Source: Brevundimonas basaltis
GTDB taxonomy: Bacteria; Pseudomonadota; Alphaproteobacteria; Caulobacterales; Caulobacteraceae
DNA: 64,000 bases
Reading direction: 5' to 3'
Assembly (NCBI RefSeq): GCF_014202075.1
Contig: NZ_JACHFZ010000003.1
Location: 124,001-188,000, forward strand
Position numbers and translations under genes: made by a program. Positions 16,709 to 24,821 of this stretch are shown here, in pieces. Positions within the stretch are counted from its first letter, which is position 1; every line of letters begins with the position of its first letter. The notes below the pieces were generated by a model. It saw only the letters and a program-made list of their open reading frames with translations. It ran no database searches and was not told the origin of the DNA.

Positions 16709-16852
16709 CCTTCTCCCCTTGGGGGAGAAGGTGCCCCGGAGGGGCGGATGAGGGGTTAGTCGGCTCCGGATCGGCCGCCGGCCAGCCCCCATCAAACCTC
16801 CCCCTCATCCGAGCGGCTACGCCGCCCACCTTCTCCCCCTCAGGGGAGAAGG
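16709..16852. repeat. composite inverted repeat, family R1, copy 2
   Basis: Same design as 4927-5077. A hairpin CCTTCTCCCC-TTG-GGGGAGAAGG lies at 16709-16731 and a facing one at 16829-16852. GGATGAGGGG and CCCCTCATCC blocks lie inside, and GGCTACGCCGCCCACC corresponds to GGCTCCGCCGCCCACC in copy 1. It lies upstream of the DUF459-like gene. Two near-identical composite units in one window indicate a genome-wide family. Confidence 0.85.
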
Positions 16853-16869
16853 ACGCCGCCAACCCGTGT

Positions 16870-17005
16870 CGCTGTGCTGACTATTCCAGAAATTATAGTC
16901 GGATTGTCGGGCCAATCTCCCGCCTTTTCAGTCACATGGCAGAATCTAGAATCGATCTTCCATCCGGATAAACGGGCGGGTGTATCCTTCTGCCTGTCCC
17001 GTCGC
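16870..17005 (-). repeat. 136-bp dispersed repeat with GANTC sites, copy B
   Basis: Read on the minus strand, this segment aligns without gaps over 136 bases to 38100-38235 (94 identities by hand count, about 69%). Both ends are the best conserved: TTATCCGGATGGAAGAT near one end and CAGCACAGCG at the other. It holds two GANTC (CcrM methylation) sites at 16942-16946 and 16949-16953. The second-base-variable site GAATC/GATTC is kept in the aligned position of the other copy. Long intergenic repeats carrying GANTC are known in Caulobacter and relatives; whether this is one of them is inference. Confidence 0.75.
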
Positions 17006-17063
17006 GGGGGAGGGCGTCTGGCGCCAGGGCCATCGCGGGCGGCGGGGTGTGATCGTTGCGGGA

Positions 17064-17374
17064 CGCCGCGTTTCGCCTTCGGGCGGCGCGCGGCGGAACC
17101 GGACCCTGCTGGAGGACGGGTTGCGCCCCCCTCCGCGCAGGCGAAGGGACTGTCCTCCGGGTTGAAACGGAGGAGCCCGGGGGCCCTGGAGGCTCCCGCC
17201 CGTCCGGGCTTAGTTTCGAAAGGGCCTAAAGGCGAAACGGACCGGGTGCTGAAATTGGCGAAGCCCGGTCTCGCCTGTGATGCCCGCCCCGAAGCGCTCG
17301 GAGCCGCGATCACGGCGGAGCAAGGACGTTCAGCCGAAAACAGCACAGGCTCCCTACGGCGAAAGCACGGGAGC
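17064..17374 (+). ncRNA. candidate structured RNA or long structured leader upstream of the CoA-transferase genes
   Basis: At least seven perfect stems follow one another. CGCCGCG/CGCGGCG with an inner CGCC-TTCG-GGCG lies at 17064-17095. GGAGGAC/GTCCTCC is at 17111-17158, in competition with CCTCCG/CGGAGG at 17154-17173. AGCCCGG/CCGGGCT is at 17174-17210, GTTTCG/CGAAAC at 17213-17238, GACCGGG/CCCGGTC at 17240-17270, GTGAT/ATCAC at 17277-17313 and GCTCCC/GGGAGC at 17349-17374. The C(UUCG)G loop favours a plus-strand transcript. I looked for RNase P, SRP, tmRNA and tRNA hallmarks and found none. The class is unknown. Confidence 0.5.
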
Positions 17375-17396
17375 ACCCATCACGGTTCCGGGCTGA
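17280..17396 (+). CDS. possible 38-residue basic small protein
   Basis: The ATG at 17280 opens a 38-codon frame ([20 protein letters not shown], ending APITVPG). It is basic in its first half and rich in small residues. No clear ribosome site precedes it, and the frame coincides with part of the structured-RNA candidate, so it may be chance. It would be read in the same direction as the CoA-transferase genes. Confidence 0.2.
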   Translation: MPAPKRSEPRSRRSKDVQPKTAQAPYGESTGAPITVPG

Positions 17397-17523
17397 CGTC
17401 CGCGCTCCGCCGACCTCCCCAACCGCTTTTCCCGAAGCGGCGCCGGGTCGCGCCCGCTTCTACGCGCGCGCGCCCTTGCCCCTGCCCCCCGCGCGCGTTA
17501 CGGACACCGACAGGCCGTCGATA

Positions 17524-17539
17524 TTCACCAGACGGTGAA
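17524..17539. promoter_or_regulatory. palindrome just upstream of scoA
   Basis: TTCACC-AGAC-GGTGAA is a perfect six-base inverted repeat eight bases before the AGGA ribosome site of the CoA-transferase gene. It could be an operator for a local regulator or a small hairpin controlling translation. No regulator gene lies next to it. Confidence 0.4.
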
Positions 17540-17554
17540 AAACATGAGGAAGCG

Positions 17555-18259
17555 ATGCGGAAGATCTTCCCCGATGCGAAATCCGCGCTGGAGGGCCTGA
17601 CCTTCGACGGCATGACCGTCATGTCCGGCGGTTTCGGCCTGTGCGGCATTCCGGAGCACCTGATCGCCGGCCTGCGCGATAGCGGCGTCAAGGGCATCAC
17701 CGTCATTTCCAACAACGCCGGCGTCGACGGCTTCGGTCTCGGCCAGCTGCTCGAGACCAAACAGATCGCCAAGATGATCTCGTCCTACGTCGGCGAGAAC
17801 AAGGAGTTCGAGCGCCAGTATCTGGCCGGCGAGCTGCAACTCGAGTTCAACCCCCAGGGCACCCTGGCCGAGCGCATCCGGGCCGGCGGCGCCGGCATCC
17901 CCGCCTTCTTCGTCAAGACCGGCGTTGGCACCCTCGTCGCCGAGGGCAAGGAGGAGCGCGAGTTCAACGGCGAGCGCTACATCATGGAGACCGGCCTCGT
18001 CGCCGACCTGTCGATCGTCAAGGCCTGGAAGGCCGACGAACGCGGCAACCTCGTCTTCCGCAAGACCGCCCGCAACTTCAATCCGATGATGGCCACAGCC
18101 GGGAAGGTCTGCGTCGTCGAGGTCGAGGAGATCGTGCCGACCGGCTCGCTCGATCCCGACTGCATCCACACCCCGGGCATCTACGTCGACCGCATCATCC
18201 AGACCGTGTCCGAGAAGCGCATCGAGCAGCGCACCGTCCGCACCCGGGAGACCGCATAA
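17555..18259 (+). CDS. scoA: 3-oxoacid (succinyl-CoA:3-ketoacid) CoA-transferase subunit A
   Basis: I start at ATG 17555 ([14 protein letters not shown], 234 aa), with GAGGA five to nine bases upstream. The open frame extends further upstream, but that part covers the hairpin region and is not coding. [14 protein letters not shown] and the [15 protein letters not shown] region are typical of subunit A. The heterodimer moves CoA between succinyl-CoA and acetoacetate, so it feeds ketone bodies or leucine breakdown products to thiolase. The stop codon overlaps the next ATG (TAATGG), so the two subunits are translationally coupled. Confidence 0.93.
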   Translation: MRKIFPDAKSALEGLTFDGMTVMSGGFGLCGIPEHLIAGLRDSGVKGITVISNNAGVDGFGLGQLLETKQIAKMISSYVGENKEFERQYLAGELQLEFNPQGTLAERIRAGGAGIPAFFVKTGVGTLVAEGKEEREFNGERYIMETGLVADLSIVKAWKADERGNLVFRKTARNFNPMMATAGKVCVVEVEEIVPTGSLDPDCIHTPGIYVDRIIQTVSEKRIEQRTVRTRETA

Positions 18260-18912
18260 TGGCCCGTAGCCGCGAACAACTGGCCGAACGCGCCGCCCAG
18301 GAGCTGCAGGATGGCTTCTACGTCAACCTCGGCATCGGCATTCCGACGCTGGTGGCGAACTACATTCCGGACGGCATGGAGGTCACCCTTCAGTCCGAGA
18401 ACGGCATGCTCGGCATGGGCCCCTTCCCCTATGACGAGGACGTCGACGCCGACCTGATCAACGCTGGCAAACAGACCATCACCGAAATCCCCGAGAGCAG
18501 CTATTTCAGCTCCTCGGACAGTTTCGCCATGATCCGCGGCGGCCACATCAACCTGTCCATCCTCGGGGCGATGGAAGTGGCCGAGAACGGCGACATCGCC
18601 AACTGGATGATCCCCGGCAAGCTGGTCAAGGGCATGGGCGGGGCCATGGACCTCGTCGCCGGCGTCAAGCGCGTCGTCGTCGTCATGGATCACGCCAACA
18701 AGCACGGCCAGTCCAAGGTGCTGAAATCCTGCACCCTCCCCCTGACCGGCACGGGCGTGGTCAGCCGCATCATCACCGACCTGTGCGTCTTCGACGTCAA
18801 GCCGGACGGCGCCGGCCTGGAGCTGATCGAACTCGCCGACGGCGTCACCCTCGACGAGGTCAAGGCGAAGACCGAGGCCAGCTACACCGTTGCTCCCGGG
18901 CTCAAGGCGTAG
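18259..18912 (+). CDS. scoB: 3-oxoacid CoA-transferase subunit B
   Basis: The 217-residue subunit contains the active-site glutamate in [11 protein letters not shown], which forms the CoA thioester intermediate in this family. Other landmarks are [13 protein letters not shown] and [20 protein letters not shown]. Its start overlaps the scoA stop. The partner enzyme acetyl-CoA acetyltransferase is encoded 18 kb away in the same window (36762-37943). A hairpin at 18923-18950 follows. Confidence 0.93.
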   Translation: MARSREQLAERAAQELQDGFYVNLGIGIPTLVANYIPDGMEVTLQSENGMLGMGPFPYDEDVDADLINAGKQTITEIPESSYFSSSDSFAMIRGGHINLSILGAMEVAENGDIANWMIPGKLVKGMGGAMDLVAGVKRVVVVMDHANKHGQSKVLKSCTLPLTGTGVVSRIITDLCVFDVKPDGAGLELIELADGVTLDEVKAKTEASYTVAPGLKA

Positions 18913-18922
18913 GCATAGTTAA

Positions 18923-18950
18923 CCCTCCGGGGCCGCGCGGCCTCTGAGGG
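18923..18950 (+). terminator. hairpin after scoB
   Basis: CCCTC and GAGGG enclose GGCC-GCGC-GGCC, giving a strong stem without a T run. Its right arm (GAGGGGG) is also the ribosome site region of the next gene, so it may tie termination to translation start. This is a weak call as a terminator. Confidence 0.35.
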
Positions 18951-18960
18951 GGACAGGCTG

Positions 18961-19806
18961 ATGGCCGACGGAAGCTACCGCTGGCAGGGGCATGCGCCCG
19001 CGCCCGACGCCGCCCGGGTCGAGGCGATCATCGCCGCCGCTGACGAGGCGGGGGCGCCGACCTTCGCCGAACCGGCCCGCGCCGCCGCGGTCGAACGCAT
19101 CGAGGCCGCCCTCGCCGCCGCCCGTTCCGGCGACCTGACCGGGGCGGAGGCCGAACTGGCCCGCGCCCGTTCGGTTCTGGAAGGCCTGAACCCCGCCGCC
19201 CTCGAACCCCGCCGCGGCCTCGCCGGCCTGTTCGACAGCCGGGGCAAGCGGCTCAAGGCCTTCCGCGAGACCTTCCGCCAAGCCTCCGCCCCCCTCTCCG
19301 ACGCCGCGTCCGACCTGACCGGCCGGGTCGAGGCCGCCGCCGCCCGCTCCGGCGCCCTCGACGCGATCTGGTCAAGCATCCGCGACGCCATGGTCGATCT
19401 CGACGCCCATCTGCTCGCCGCCGCCCGCCGCCTGTCCCGCCACGTGCCCGCCGAGGACGCGCCGCCGCATCCGCTCGAGGCCCGCAAGGCCGCGCTCGAC
19501 GCCTGCCGCGCCGCCGCCCTCGGCGCCCTGCCCCTGATCCGCGGCGCCCAGAACGCCGACGCCCGCGCCGCCGAGGCGATCAGGACGTGCAGCGACGGCG
19601 TGACGGAATGGCGTCAGGGCTGGGCCGAGGCCCTCGGTCTCGCCGGCAAACGCCCGAAGAAGGTCCGGCCCGACCGCGACCGCCTGGTGGCTCTCCGGGA
19701 CACCCTGCTGGCCCGCATCGACGGGGCGCTGGCCGAGCTGAGCGTCTCGCGCCGCCGCCGCGCCGACGTCGAGACCCGGCTGTCGAACCTCCGCGCGCCG
19801 CTCTGA
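18961..19806 (+). CDS. Ala-rich helical protein of unknown function
   Basis: The 281-residue protein is soluble with no signal peptide. Ala, Arg and Glu dominate, and long heptad-like stretches (about 25-75, 110-160 and 230-275) predict coiled-coil helices. A short GLFDSRGKRLKAFRETFRQA segment (about 90-110) distantly recalls the basic region of TelA-like proteins. The likeness is too weak to name a family. An AGGGGGACAGG sequence precedes the ATG. Its neighbours give no functional clue. Confidence 0.65.
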   Translation: MADGSYRWQGHAPAPDAARVEAIIAAADEAGAPTFAEPARAAAVERIEAALAAARSGDLTGAEAELARARSVLEGLNPAALEPRRGLAGLFDSRGKRLKAFRETFRQASAPLSDAASDLTGRVEAAAARSGALDAIWSSIRDAMVDLDAHLLAAARRLSRHVPAEDAPPHPLEARKAALDACRAAALGALPLIRGAQNADARAAEAIRTCSDGVTEWRQGWAEALGLAGKRPKKVRPDRDRLVALRDTLLARIDGALAELSVSRRRRADVETRLSNLRAPL

Positions 19807-20421
19807 TCAGCCCGCGTGGGCGTCGGTCCAGGCCACGATCTGCGTGTTCAGGTCCCGCGTGGCGATGTCGAACGCCTCGACGATCGCCGAGATCCGGTTC
19901 GCCGCCGCCGGCTGCTGCACCGTGAAGGTCCGCTCCGCCGCTACCGTCCGGTCGGGCAGCGCCAGAAGCCGCGCCCGCGCCGTCACCACCACCATCGGCG
20001 CCAGACCCGGCGCGTCGTAGCGGGCCTCGAAGGCTCGGACGTCGACATTCAGCGACCGCTCGCCCCGGCTCAGCTCACGCGGACCGATGACCCGCACCCG
20101 GGTCGCCTGCGCCGAAAAGGCGTTCTCGAGGCTCTCCATATACAGGTCGGCGGCGGGCGAAACCCAGCGCGCGCCGGCGATATAGGCCGTCTCCGTACCG
20201 GTCACCCCGAGGATCCTGTCACCCTCGACCGCCTCGGGAAACTCGACGCGGCGCAGATTCACGGGGACCAACGCAATCCGTCCTTCGGCCGCCGCGCCGT
20301 CCGCTGCGGGCCCGCCGAAGCGGTAGGTCTGCACCGGATCGGGCGAGGACAGCAGGGCGCAGCCGGCGACGGCGAGCGCGCCGGCCGCCGCAACGGCGAG
20401 CTTGATCGAAGTGCGGATCAC
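19807..20421 (-). CDS. ABC-transport auxiliary lipoprotein of the Mla system
   Basis: The 204-residue protein starts at a GTG that overlaps the mlaD stop (GTGA). Its signal peptide ends at a lipobox (AVAGC), so it is lipidated. The rest resembles the PqiC/YmbA auxiliary lipoproteins: a short beta/alpha domain with VQTYRFGG, RVEFPEAVEG and RWVSPAADLYMESLENAF. In Mce-type transporters such lipoproteins sit in the outer membrane and complete the lipid path. It is the last gene of the mlaE-F-D operon. Confidence 0.85.
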   Translation of the reverse strand: MIRTSIKLAVAAAGALAVAGCALLSSPDPVQTYRFGGPAADGAAAEGRIALVPVNLRRVEFPEAVEGDRILGVTGTETAYIAGARWVSPAADLYMESLENAFSAQATRVRVIGPRELSRGERSLNVDVRAFEARYDAPGLAPMVVVTARARLLALPDRTVAAERTFTVQQPAAANRISAIVEAFDIATRDLNTQIVAWTDAHAG

Positions 20422-21356
20422 GGCTGGACCTCCATTTCCTTGCTCGGCGCCCGGCCGATGAAGTCGCGCGGGCTGGACCGGACCTCGTCGATCAGGCCCT
20501 CCAGCGAGCGGGTCGCGTCCTCCAGCCCCTGGATCGCCTGTTGCATCTGCGGCAGGCCGGTGGTGACGAACTCGTTGACCGGTCCCTCCGCCCCCGTCGC
20601 GATGCGGTTGATCGAAGCCACGGCGGTGCGCGCCTCCTGGGTCGCGGCGTTGATGTTGGCCACAGCCCGCTTGCCGTCGCCCTCGACGATCTGGCGCGTG
20701 CTGACCGCCAGCGCCTCGTACTCTGCGACGGCGGCGTTGGCGCGGGTCAGGGCCTGCTCCAGCTGCTGCAGCATGCCCTTGCGGGCCTCAAGCTCGGTGC
20801 TCAGCGCCTCGATGTTCTTCAGGCTGGTCGAGAAGGACCGCACGTTATCGTCCGACAGCACGCGGTTGATCCGGTTCAGCGCATCTACGGTCTGGGCCAA
20901 CACCGTGCCCGATCCCGACAGCAGTTCCGCGATCGGCGACGGTTGGCTCTGGATCACGGGCACGACGTTGTCGGCGTACTGCTCCTTGAGGATGGCGCTG
21001 TTCGGATTGCCGGCGGTGATCTGGATATAATTCAGCCCGGTGATCCCCTGCGGCTCCAGCTGGGCGCGCGAGGTCACGCGCACCGGCGTGGTGCCATCGA
21101 CGCGGATGCGCGCGATCACCTGGTCGCCCTTGTTCGGATCGAGGTTCAGGTCGGTGACCTCGCCCACCCGGATGCCGTTGAAATGCACCTCGCCGCCTTC
21201 CGACAGCCCGCGCACCGGTCCGTAGAAGACGATGTCATAGACGTCGTAGTCGCTGTTGAACTGCAGTCGGGCCAGCCAGATCGAGAACACCGCCAGCGCC
21301 GCCAGAAGGGCGATAGTGGCGATGCCGACGGCGGCGTAGTGGGCGTCTCTTTCCAT
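20418..21356 (-). CDS. mlaD: MlaD/MCE-domain lipid transport protein
   Basis: The 312-residue protein has an N-terminal membrane anchor (IATIALLAALAVFSIWLARL), then an MCE domain (about 38-120: FYGPVRGLSEGGEVHFNGIRVGEV). A long helical C-terminus with coiled-coil character follows (150-290). MCE proteins form hexameric rings in the periplasm that carry phospholipids between membranes. GGAGAG precedes the ATG. It lies 13 bases after mlaF and overlaps the lipoprotein gene. Confidence 0.92.
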   Translation of the reverse strand: MERDAHYAAVGIATIALLAALAVFSIWLARLQFNSDYDVYDIVFYGPVRGLSEGGEVHFNGIRVGEVTDLNLDPNKGDQVIARIRVDGTTPVRVTSRAQLEPQGITGLNYIQITAGNPNSAILKEQYADNVVPVIQSQPSPIAELLSGSGTVLAQTVDALNRINRVLSDDNVRSFSTSLKNIEALSTELEARKGMLQQLEQALTRANAAVAEYEALAVSTRQIVEGDGKRAVANINAATQEARTAVASINRIATGAEGPVNEFVTTGLPQMQQAIQGLEDATRSLEGLIDEVRSSPRDFIGRAPSKEMEVQP

Positions 21357-21369
21357 CTCTCCGCTCTCC

Positions 21370-22161
21370 TCAGGCGGCGTTCTTGCCGGCGCGACCGCGC
21401 GGGCCGAGGAAGTATTCCCGGATCCACGGATGGTCCGACTGCTCCAGTTCCTGAACCGGAGCCTTGGCCACGATCCGCTTGTCCGCCACCACCGCCACCT
21501 TGTCGGTGATAGCGTAGAGGCTGTCGAGATCGTGGGTGATCATGAACACGGTCAGGCCGAGATCGTTCGACAGCTGTCGGATCAGATCATCGAACGCCGC
21601 CGCGCCGATCGGGTCCAGACCCGCGGTCGGCTCGTCCAGAAACAGAAGCTCCGGGTCCAGAGCCAACGCGCGCGCCAATCCGACGCGCTTGCGCATCCCG
21701 CCGGAAAGTTCGGCCGGCTTCAGATGATGCGCCTCGGGCTTCAGGCCCACCATGGCGATCTTCATCTCCGCCAATTCCCGGATCACGTCCTTTGACAGCT
21801 GGGTATGTTCGATCAACGGCGAGGCCACATTGTCGATCACGCTGAGGGAAGAGAACAGCGCGCCCTGCTGGAACAGGATGCCCGTGCGTCGCTCGATATC
21901 GGCTTCCTGGGCCTTGGTCATCCCGGACCGCTCATGGCCGAAGATACGTACCGTTCCGCCCTCGGGCTCCTTCAAACCGATGATCGAGTTGAGCAGCACG
22001 GTCTTGCCCGCGCCGGACCCCCCGACCACGCCCAGCACTTCTCCCCGTTCGAGATCGAGATCGAGGTTCTCATGGATCACCCGATCCCCGAACTGGCTCA
22101 GCAGACCGCGCACCTCGATCAACCGCTCCAGCGTTCCACTCTGTTCAGCCGGGGCGCTCAA
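21370..22161 (-). CDS. mlaF: Mla ABC transporter ATP-binding protein
   Basis: The 263-residue ATPase has Walker A GGSGAGKTVLLN, Q-loop region LFQQGALFSSLSV, signature LSGGMRKRVGLARA, Walker B ELLFLDEPTAGLD and switch His MITHDLDS. It powers lipid transport through MlaE. The first in-frame start is a TTG overlapping the mlaE stop, so translation is probably coupled. Gene order mlaE-mlaF-mlaD-lipoprotein is conserved in Gram-negative bacteria. Confidence 0.93.
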   Translation of the reverse strand: MSAPAEQSGTLERLIEVRGLLSQFGDRVIHENLDLDLERGEVLGVVGGSGAGKTVLLNSIIGLKEPEGGTVRIFGHERSGMTKAQEADIERRTGILFQQGALFSSLSVIDNVASPLIEHTQLSKDVIRELAEMKIAMVGLKPEAHHLKPAELSGGMRKRVGLARALALDPELLFLDEPTAGLDPIGAAAFDDLIRQLSNDLGLTVFMITHDLDSLYAITDKVAVVADKRIVAKAPVQELEQSDHPWIREYFLGPRGRAGKNAA

Positions 22162-23273
22162 ATGTTCAGTTCCATAAACAGCAGGGCGAACACCGCATCC
22201 AGGAAGATGATCGCGAAGATGGCCTGCACCACCGCCGCCGTGACCCGGCGCCCGAGGCTTTCGACATCACCCGCCACCGCCATGCCCTGGCGGCAGCCGA
22301 TAGCGGCGATGACCAGGGCGAACACCGGCGCCTTGACCAGGCCGACGAACAGATGGTTGCCCATATCCGCAGTCGTCGACATTCGTTGGACGAAGAACGA
22401 CGGCCCGAGGCCGAGCTCGCTCCAGGTCACCAGCAATCCGCCGAAGATGCCGGTGAGCATGGCGATGAAGGTCAGCAGCGGCAGCATGACGATCAGAGCG
22501 GCCAGGCGCGGAATGACCAGAGCCTGGAAGGGGTTGACGCCCATCACCTGCATGGCGTCGACCTCCTGGTTCATCCGCATCGACCCGATCTCGGCCGCGA
22601 AGGACGACGAGGAGCGGCCGGCCAGCAGCACGGCCGCGATCACCACGGCGAACTCGCGCAGCACGGAGATTGTGATCAGTTCGACCGCGAAGACGTCGAA
22701 GCCGACCGTCCGCAACAGGTCCGCACCGATAAATGCGATCACCGCGCCGATGAAAAAACTCGTCACCGCCACGATCGGGATGGCATCGAGTCCGGCGCGC
22801 TCCCCTTGGCTGAACCAGGCGGCCCAGCGCACCTTGTCCCAGTGTTTCAACGTCGAGCCTGTGGCAGTGATCAGCCGCCCAAGAAAGGCCATCGACAGCG
22901 TCGCTTCGCCGGCGATGTCATGCACGCCGCGACCGACCTTGGCGAAGCCGCGCACCCAGCCGGGCGGTCGCGGAAGCGGCCCGGCGCTCTCTCGCTCCAG
23001 CCGCTCTACGAGGGCGTAGGTCCGCCCCGCTTCTGGCCGCTGCTGCCAAGCCGCCTCGGGCAAAATGCAGTTGCTGGCCTGGACGATGGCCAGGGCCCCC
23101 GCCGTATCGAAACGGCCCAATTCCCCTAGATCGACCGCGTCGACACAGCGCTCATGAAGGGAGTCGTCCAGCCGGCGCGAAATCCGGCCGAGACTGGTCG
23201 CGGTCCAGTCGCCGATCAGCCGCAGGGTCACGCGTCCGTCGCCGTCCTCGATCTGAAAGTCCGCTGCGGCCAT
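22158..23273 (-). CDS. mlaE: MlaE permease with N-terminal STAS domain
   Basis: I start at ATG 23273 (MAAADFQIEDG, 371 aa), which has an AGGGG site. A longer in-frame start at 23345 lacks support. Residues 1-95 form a STAS-like domain (VTLRLIGDWTATSLGRI, VDLGELGRFDTAGAL), which in E. coli is the separate protein MlaB. Residues 110-371 are the permease with RSSSSFAAEIGSMRMNQEVDAMQVMGV and several membrane helices. It is the inner-membrane channel of the Mla system and the first gene of the operon. Confidence 0.92.
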   Translation of the reverse strand: MAAADFQIEDGDGRVTLRLIGDWTATSLGRISRRLDDSLHERCVDAVDLGELGRFDTAGALAIVQASNCILPEAAWQQRPEAGRTYALVERLERESAGPLPRPPGWVRGFAKVGRGVHDIAGEATLSMAFLGRLITATGSTLKHWDKVRWAAWFSQGERAGLDAIPIVAVTSFFIGAVIAFIGADLLRTVGFDVFAVELITISVLREFAVVIAAVLLAGRSSSSFAAEIGSMRMNQEVDAMQVMGVNPFQALVIPRLAALIVMLPLLTFIAMLTGIFGGLLVTWSELGLGPSFFVQRMSTTADMGNHLFVGLVKAPVFALVIAAIGCRQGMAVAGDVESLGRRVTAAVVQAIFAIIFLDAVFALLFMELNI

Positions 23274-23387
23274 GCCCCTACCTAGATTGCGCCGTTCGAT
23301 TTGCCTACGGTCAGACCACGGCAAAGCTGGGGCAGAACCGAACAACGCCGGCCCGGTCTATTCGTTCAGACACGGCGGATTGTTTTG

Positions 23388-24821
23388 TCAGAGCAGGGCC
23401 TTGGCCCGCTTCAGGTCCTTCACGAATCGCTCCCGCTCCGCCGTCTTTCCCGCTTCATCAGGGATCCGGAGAAGGTAGGACGGATGGACAGTGAGCAAAG
23501 CCTTCGCTCCGTCTCCCAGTTCGACGGCCTGACCCCGTTCCTTCGTCACCGCCACCTTGCGGCCGAGAAGGCCCAGCGCAGCGGTTCCCCCGAGGGTCAC
23601 GATCACCTTCGGCTTCACCAGCCTGCGCTCCGCGTCCAGCCACCAGCGGCAAGCAGACACCTCGCCGGCGGTCGGGGTCTTGTGCAGACGCCGCTTGCCC
23701 TGCGGTTCGTGCTTGAAATGCTTGACGGCATTGGTGACGAAGACGTCCTCCCGCTCGATCCCGGCCTCCGCCAGAGCCGCATCGAGAACCTGACCCGCAG
23801 GGCCGACGAAGGGGCGACCCGCTAGATCCTCCTGGTCGCCGGGCTGTTCGCCCACGATCATCAGCCGCGCGCTCCTCGGGCCTTCCCCGCAAACACCCTG
23901 GGTGGCGTCGCGCCAGAGCGGGCACCGGCGGCAGGCCTGCACGGCCTGATCGAGTTCGGTCAGGTTGGAGGGCTTGAACCCCTCCTCGAAGGCGCGGTCC
24001 CGATTGATCCGCGACAGGGTCTTGGCCAGACGCGCGTTGGGTTCGGGGGCGGGCGTGGCGACCATCGCCTCCGTCCGAACCGCCGCCTGGGCCACCAGTT
24101 CCGGAATCAGGGCGGCCTCGGGCAGGTTCTTCCAGTAGCGCTTGGGCATTTCGCTCTGCATCGCCTTGGTTTTCAGGCGCGCCGGATTGAAGGTCGAGGC
24201 GTAGTAGGTCTTCCAGAAGTCCTCGACCTCATCCTCGGCGGGAGCCATGTCGCGGGTCGCCGGCGGCTCGAAGCTCAGGGTCTCGCCGTCCCACGCTGCG
24301 CAGCCGTCGGGGGTCAGGACCGACCAGCGCATGGTCGGGAACCGCCGGACGAAGAAGGGCGCCGTCTTTTCCAGAACGCGATGCGCTGGCTCGAACCAGG
24401 CCACCCACCTTTCCCCGTTGTCGTCCGCGGCCTGACGGAAGCGAACGAAGGCCTTCATCTTGTGGCTGGCGCGACTTACGTTCTTCGCCCGCTCAAACGC
24501 TTCCGCGACGTCGGCGTCGGTGACCACCTTCATCAGCTCAGGCTCATCGCCCAGCCGGCACAGCAGCCGGTAGAGCAGATCGAGCCGGTCCTCCGACCGG
24601 TGCAGGATGACGTCTCGCGCCAGATCGATGAAGCTCTTGGGGACGCTGAAGGAAGCCTGGTCCGCCGCTGGGAGCGGCAAGCTTTCGTCGAACAACCCGT
24701 CGCCGCCCGATCCGATCCGGAACGCGGCCTGACCCGGTGGCACGCCCGCCATCCGGAGGGCGCGCGCCGCGGTTCGCCAACCGTCGAAGTCGGTCTCGCC
24801 GTCCAGGACCGCGACCCGCAT
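23388..24821 (-). CDS. DUF4130 - UdgX fusion, uracil-DNA binding/glycosylase-like protein
   Basis: This 477-residue protein has two parts. Residues 1-235 match the DUF4130 region (FVRFRQAADDNGERWVAWFE, FPTMRWSVLTPDG). Residues 280-477 are a family-4-like uracil-DNA glycosylase of the UdgX type. It has GEQPGDQEDL (324-333), GRPFVGPAG, VTNAVKHFK, KRRLH with His380 and HPSYL (446-450). In studied UdgX the histidine of KRR[IL]H bonds covalently to the sugar left after uracil removal. Cysteines at 297, 300, 311 and 391 fit the iron-sulfur cluster. The start overlaps the stop of the radical SAM gene (ATGA), and a LexA box precedes the pair. Confidence 0.92.
   Translation of the reverse strand: MRVAVLDGETDFDGWRTAARALRMAGVPPGQAAFRIGSGGDGLFDESLPLPAADQASFSVPKSFIDLARDVILHRSEDRLDLLYRLLCRLGDEPELMKVVTDADVAEAFERAKNVSRASHKMKAFVRFRQAADDNGERWVAWFEPAHRVLEKTAPFFVRRFPTMRWSVLTPDGCAAWDGETLSFEPPATRDMAPAEDEVEDFWKTYYASTFNPARLKTKAMQSEMPKRYWKNLPEAALIPELVAQAAVRTEAMVATPAPEPNARLAKTLSRINRDRAFEEGFKPSNLTELDQAVQACRRCPLWRDATQGVCGEGPRSARLMIVGEQPGDQEDLAGRPFVGPAGQVLDAALAEAGIEREDVFVTNAVKHFKHEPQGKRRLHKTPTAGEVSACRWWLDAERRLVKPKVIVTLGGTAALGLLGRKVAVTKERGQAVELGDGAKALLTVHPSYLLRIPDEAGKTAERERFVKDLKRAKALL

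Noticed and set aside
17064-17374. RNase P RNA, SRP RNA, tmRNA or tRNA
   Set aside because: None of the conserved core sequences of these RNAs could be found on either strand, so no known name is given.
16840-17376. 178-codon minus-strand frame upstream of scoA
   Set aside because: It covers the hairpin run and repeat copy B. The hairpins explain the sequence better, and there is no ribosome site or domain.
16874-17554. N-terminal extension of scoA
   Set aside because: The frame is open by chance through repeat and hairpin DNA. Family length and the ribosome site fix the start at 17555.
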